A stretch of 13,616 nucleotides of DNA from Bdellovibrionales bacterium RBG_16_40_8 (GTDB lineage Bacteria; Bdellovibrionota; Bdellovibrionia; Bdellovibrionales; UBA1609): NCBI GenBank assembly GCA_001769925.1, contig MEPT01000124.1, forward strand, positions 3,170 through 16,785. Direction: 5' to 3'. Below are positions 12,666 through 13,616 of the stretch, piece after piece; the first letter of the stretch is position 1, and each line of letters begins with the position of its first letter. Below the pieces are notes generated by a model. The model was given only the letters and a program-made list of their open reading frames with translations. It searched no databases and was not told the origin of the DNA. The translations under genes and the position numbers were made by a program.

Positions 12666-13568
12666 ATGCCTGAGATAGTTTTACTTCTAGCCGGATTAGG
12701 GCTCGCAGCATTAAGCATTTATCTTTTCACTAGTGCGCTACTTGCCAACAAAACCGACGCCAATGCATTAGCATGGGCATCTGGCAATGAGCCAGTAAAA
12801 TCTAAATCTTCGTTCATAAATTTGTCACGCCCGCTGGTACATAATTTTACCCTGCAACATGCTTTGCGAATTAAAAATCCAACCTACCGCAAAAAGATAG
12901 AAAGAAAATTGCTGACCGGTGGGTTAGCTACTGAACTAAACGTCGATGAATTTATTGGCTTACAAATTCTGTGGGGGGTAATGTTTCCAATTGCCATGGT
13001 AATATTAAAATTTACTATGGGGCTTAGTTTTTCGTATTGGTTTTGTGTTCTTATGGGTCTTGGTGGCGCTTACTTTCCGCACCTTTACTGCAAAATGCAA
13101 ACTAATCAGCGTTACATATCTGTGATTGTTGATCTGCCTTTTTTTATTGATCTTCTTGCTCTCTCAACTGAGGCCGGTTTAGATTTTATAAACGCAATTC
13201 AGCGCATTGTCGATAAGGCAGAAGATTCTGTGCTGGCTGAAGAACTTGGCGTAGTTTTAAAGGATATAAAATTAGGCTCTTCGCGCTCAGACTCACTAAA
13301 AAACTTTGCACGCAGGCTCGATATTCCTGAAATCACAAGCTTTGTCGCCGTGGTCAACGATGCAGATCAAACCGGGACCAGCATTTCTCAAGTGTTAAAA
13401 GATCAGTCGACTCAAATGCGTCTTGAACGATTTGTTCGCGCAGAGAAGGCTGGCGCAAAAGCATCGCAGCTTATGCTTTTACCGATGGTAGTGTTTATAT
13501 TGCCAGCGGTGTTTCTTGTCGTTTTTGCCCCGGTAATTTTACAATTTTTTTATGGAGGCAAAAAATGA
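12666..13568 (+). CDS. tadC: TadC-type inner-membrane protein of a Tad/type II-like secretion system
   Basis: The 300-residue protein has a membrane segment at 4-24, two more at about 98-140, and a long one at 268-294. Between them lies the type II secretion F domain (about 155-285). It includes VDLPFFIDLLALSTEAGLDF (155-174, with the family's Glu-Ala-Gly), then LKDIKLGSSRSDSLKNFARR and the closing TGTSISQVL. TadC (with TadB) forms the inner-membrane base that couples the TadA ATPase to Flp-type pilus assembly. The ATG at 12666 is chosen for GGAG at 12654-12657, 8 bases away. The frame also has an ATG at 12603 inside maf, giving a non-membrane leader, and it is rejected. The stop overlaps the next gene as ATGA. 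Confidence 0.88.
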   Translation: MPEIVLLLAGLGLAALSIYLFTSALLANKTDANALAWASGNEPVKSKSSFINLSRPLVHNFTLQHALRIKNPTYRKKIERKLLTGGLATELNVDEFIGLQILWGVMFPIAMVILKFTMGLSFSYWFCVLMGLGGAYFPHLYCKMQTNQRYISVIVDLPFFIDLLALSTEAGLDFINAIQRIVDKAEDSVLAEELGVVLKDIKLGSSRSDSLKNFARRLDIPEITSFVAVVNDADQTGTSISQVLKDQSTQMRLERFVRAEKAGAKASQLMLLPMVVFILPAVFLVVFAPVILQFFYGGKK

Positions 13569-13616
13569 AACTAGTTAATGCCTCAAAAAATATTTTTTTA
13601 ATAAACAACATTGAAA
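13565..13616 (+). CDS. 5' end of the next gene in the tad operon (partial)
   Basis: An ATG overlaps the tadC stop (ATGA) and is preceded by GGAGG at 13554-13558 with a 6-base spacer, a strong ribosome site. Seventeen codons are visible (MKLVNASKNIFL...) before the window ends. They do not show a signal peptide and do not identify a family. The arrangement suggests it is co-translated with tadC and so belongs to the same secretion operon. Confidence 0.7.
   Translation, partial: MKLVNASKNIFLINNIE

Overview
The window reads as a chromosomal segment of a low-GC Gram-negative bacterium, most likely a Bdellovibrio-like member of the Bdellovibrionota/Oligoflexia. The pointers are a TolC-type outer-membrane protein, a lipoprotein and several Sec signal peptides, a PilT-type pilus motor, a Tad secretion gene, and a DivIVA gene in a maf-yggS-proC-divIVA cluster. 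Yet-unnamed secreted proteins sit among these housekeeping genes. The taxonomic call is inference from gene content only.

Layout. (1) Positions 1-1925, + strand: the 3' end of an unidentified gene, then a tightly packed set of a TolC-like outer-membrane channel, a cysteine-containing lipoprotein and a tiny secreted peptide that may be a truncated gene. (2) Positions 1888-3955, - strand: the most accessory-looking stretch. It holds a two-gene unit, a 482-residue SEC-C/YecA-like protein translationally coupled (TAATG) to a 73-residue ORF. The unit sits just downstream of an intact tRNA-Val(UAC). A 5' half of a second tRNA-Val and several short repeats that resemble the tRNA D-arm lie on the other side of that tRNA. 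The left edge of the unit runs into the 3' end of the small secreted gene. Together these look like the footprint of an insertion at a tRNA locus. (3) Positions 3956-8659, - strand: the operon pilT - alaS - secreted protein, with ATGA coupling of pilT to alaS. (4) Positions 8778-9754, + strand: pgpA - pncC, divergent from pilT. (5) Positions 9790-12636, - strand: maf - yggS - proC - divIVA, converging on pncC. (6) Positions 12666-13616, + strand: a TadC-type inner-membrane protein and the first codons of the next gene, divergent from maf with only 29 bases between.

How the genes work together. The core genes cover translation (alaS, tRNA-Val), phospholipid synthesis (pgpA), NAD recycling (pncC), nucleotide-pool and PLP housekeeping (maf, yggS), proline synthesis (proC, with altered motifs), pole/division organisation (divIVA) and surface filaments (pilT, tadC). 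The TolC-like gene and its partners probably form an envelope export or efflux module whose inner-membrane part is not in view. I see no CRISPR array, transposase or integrase.
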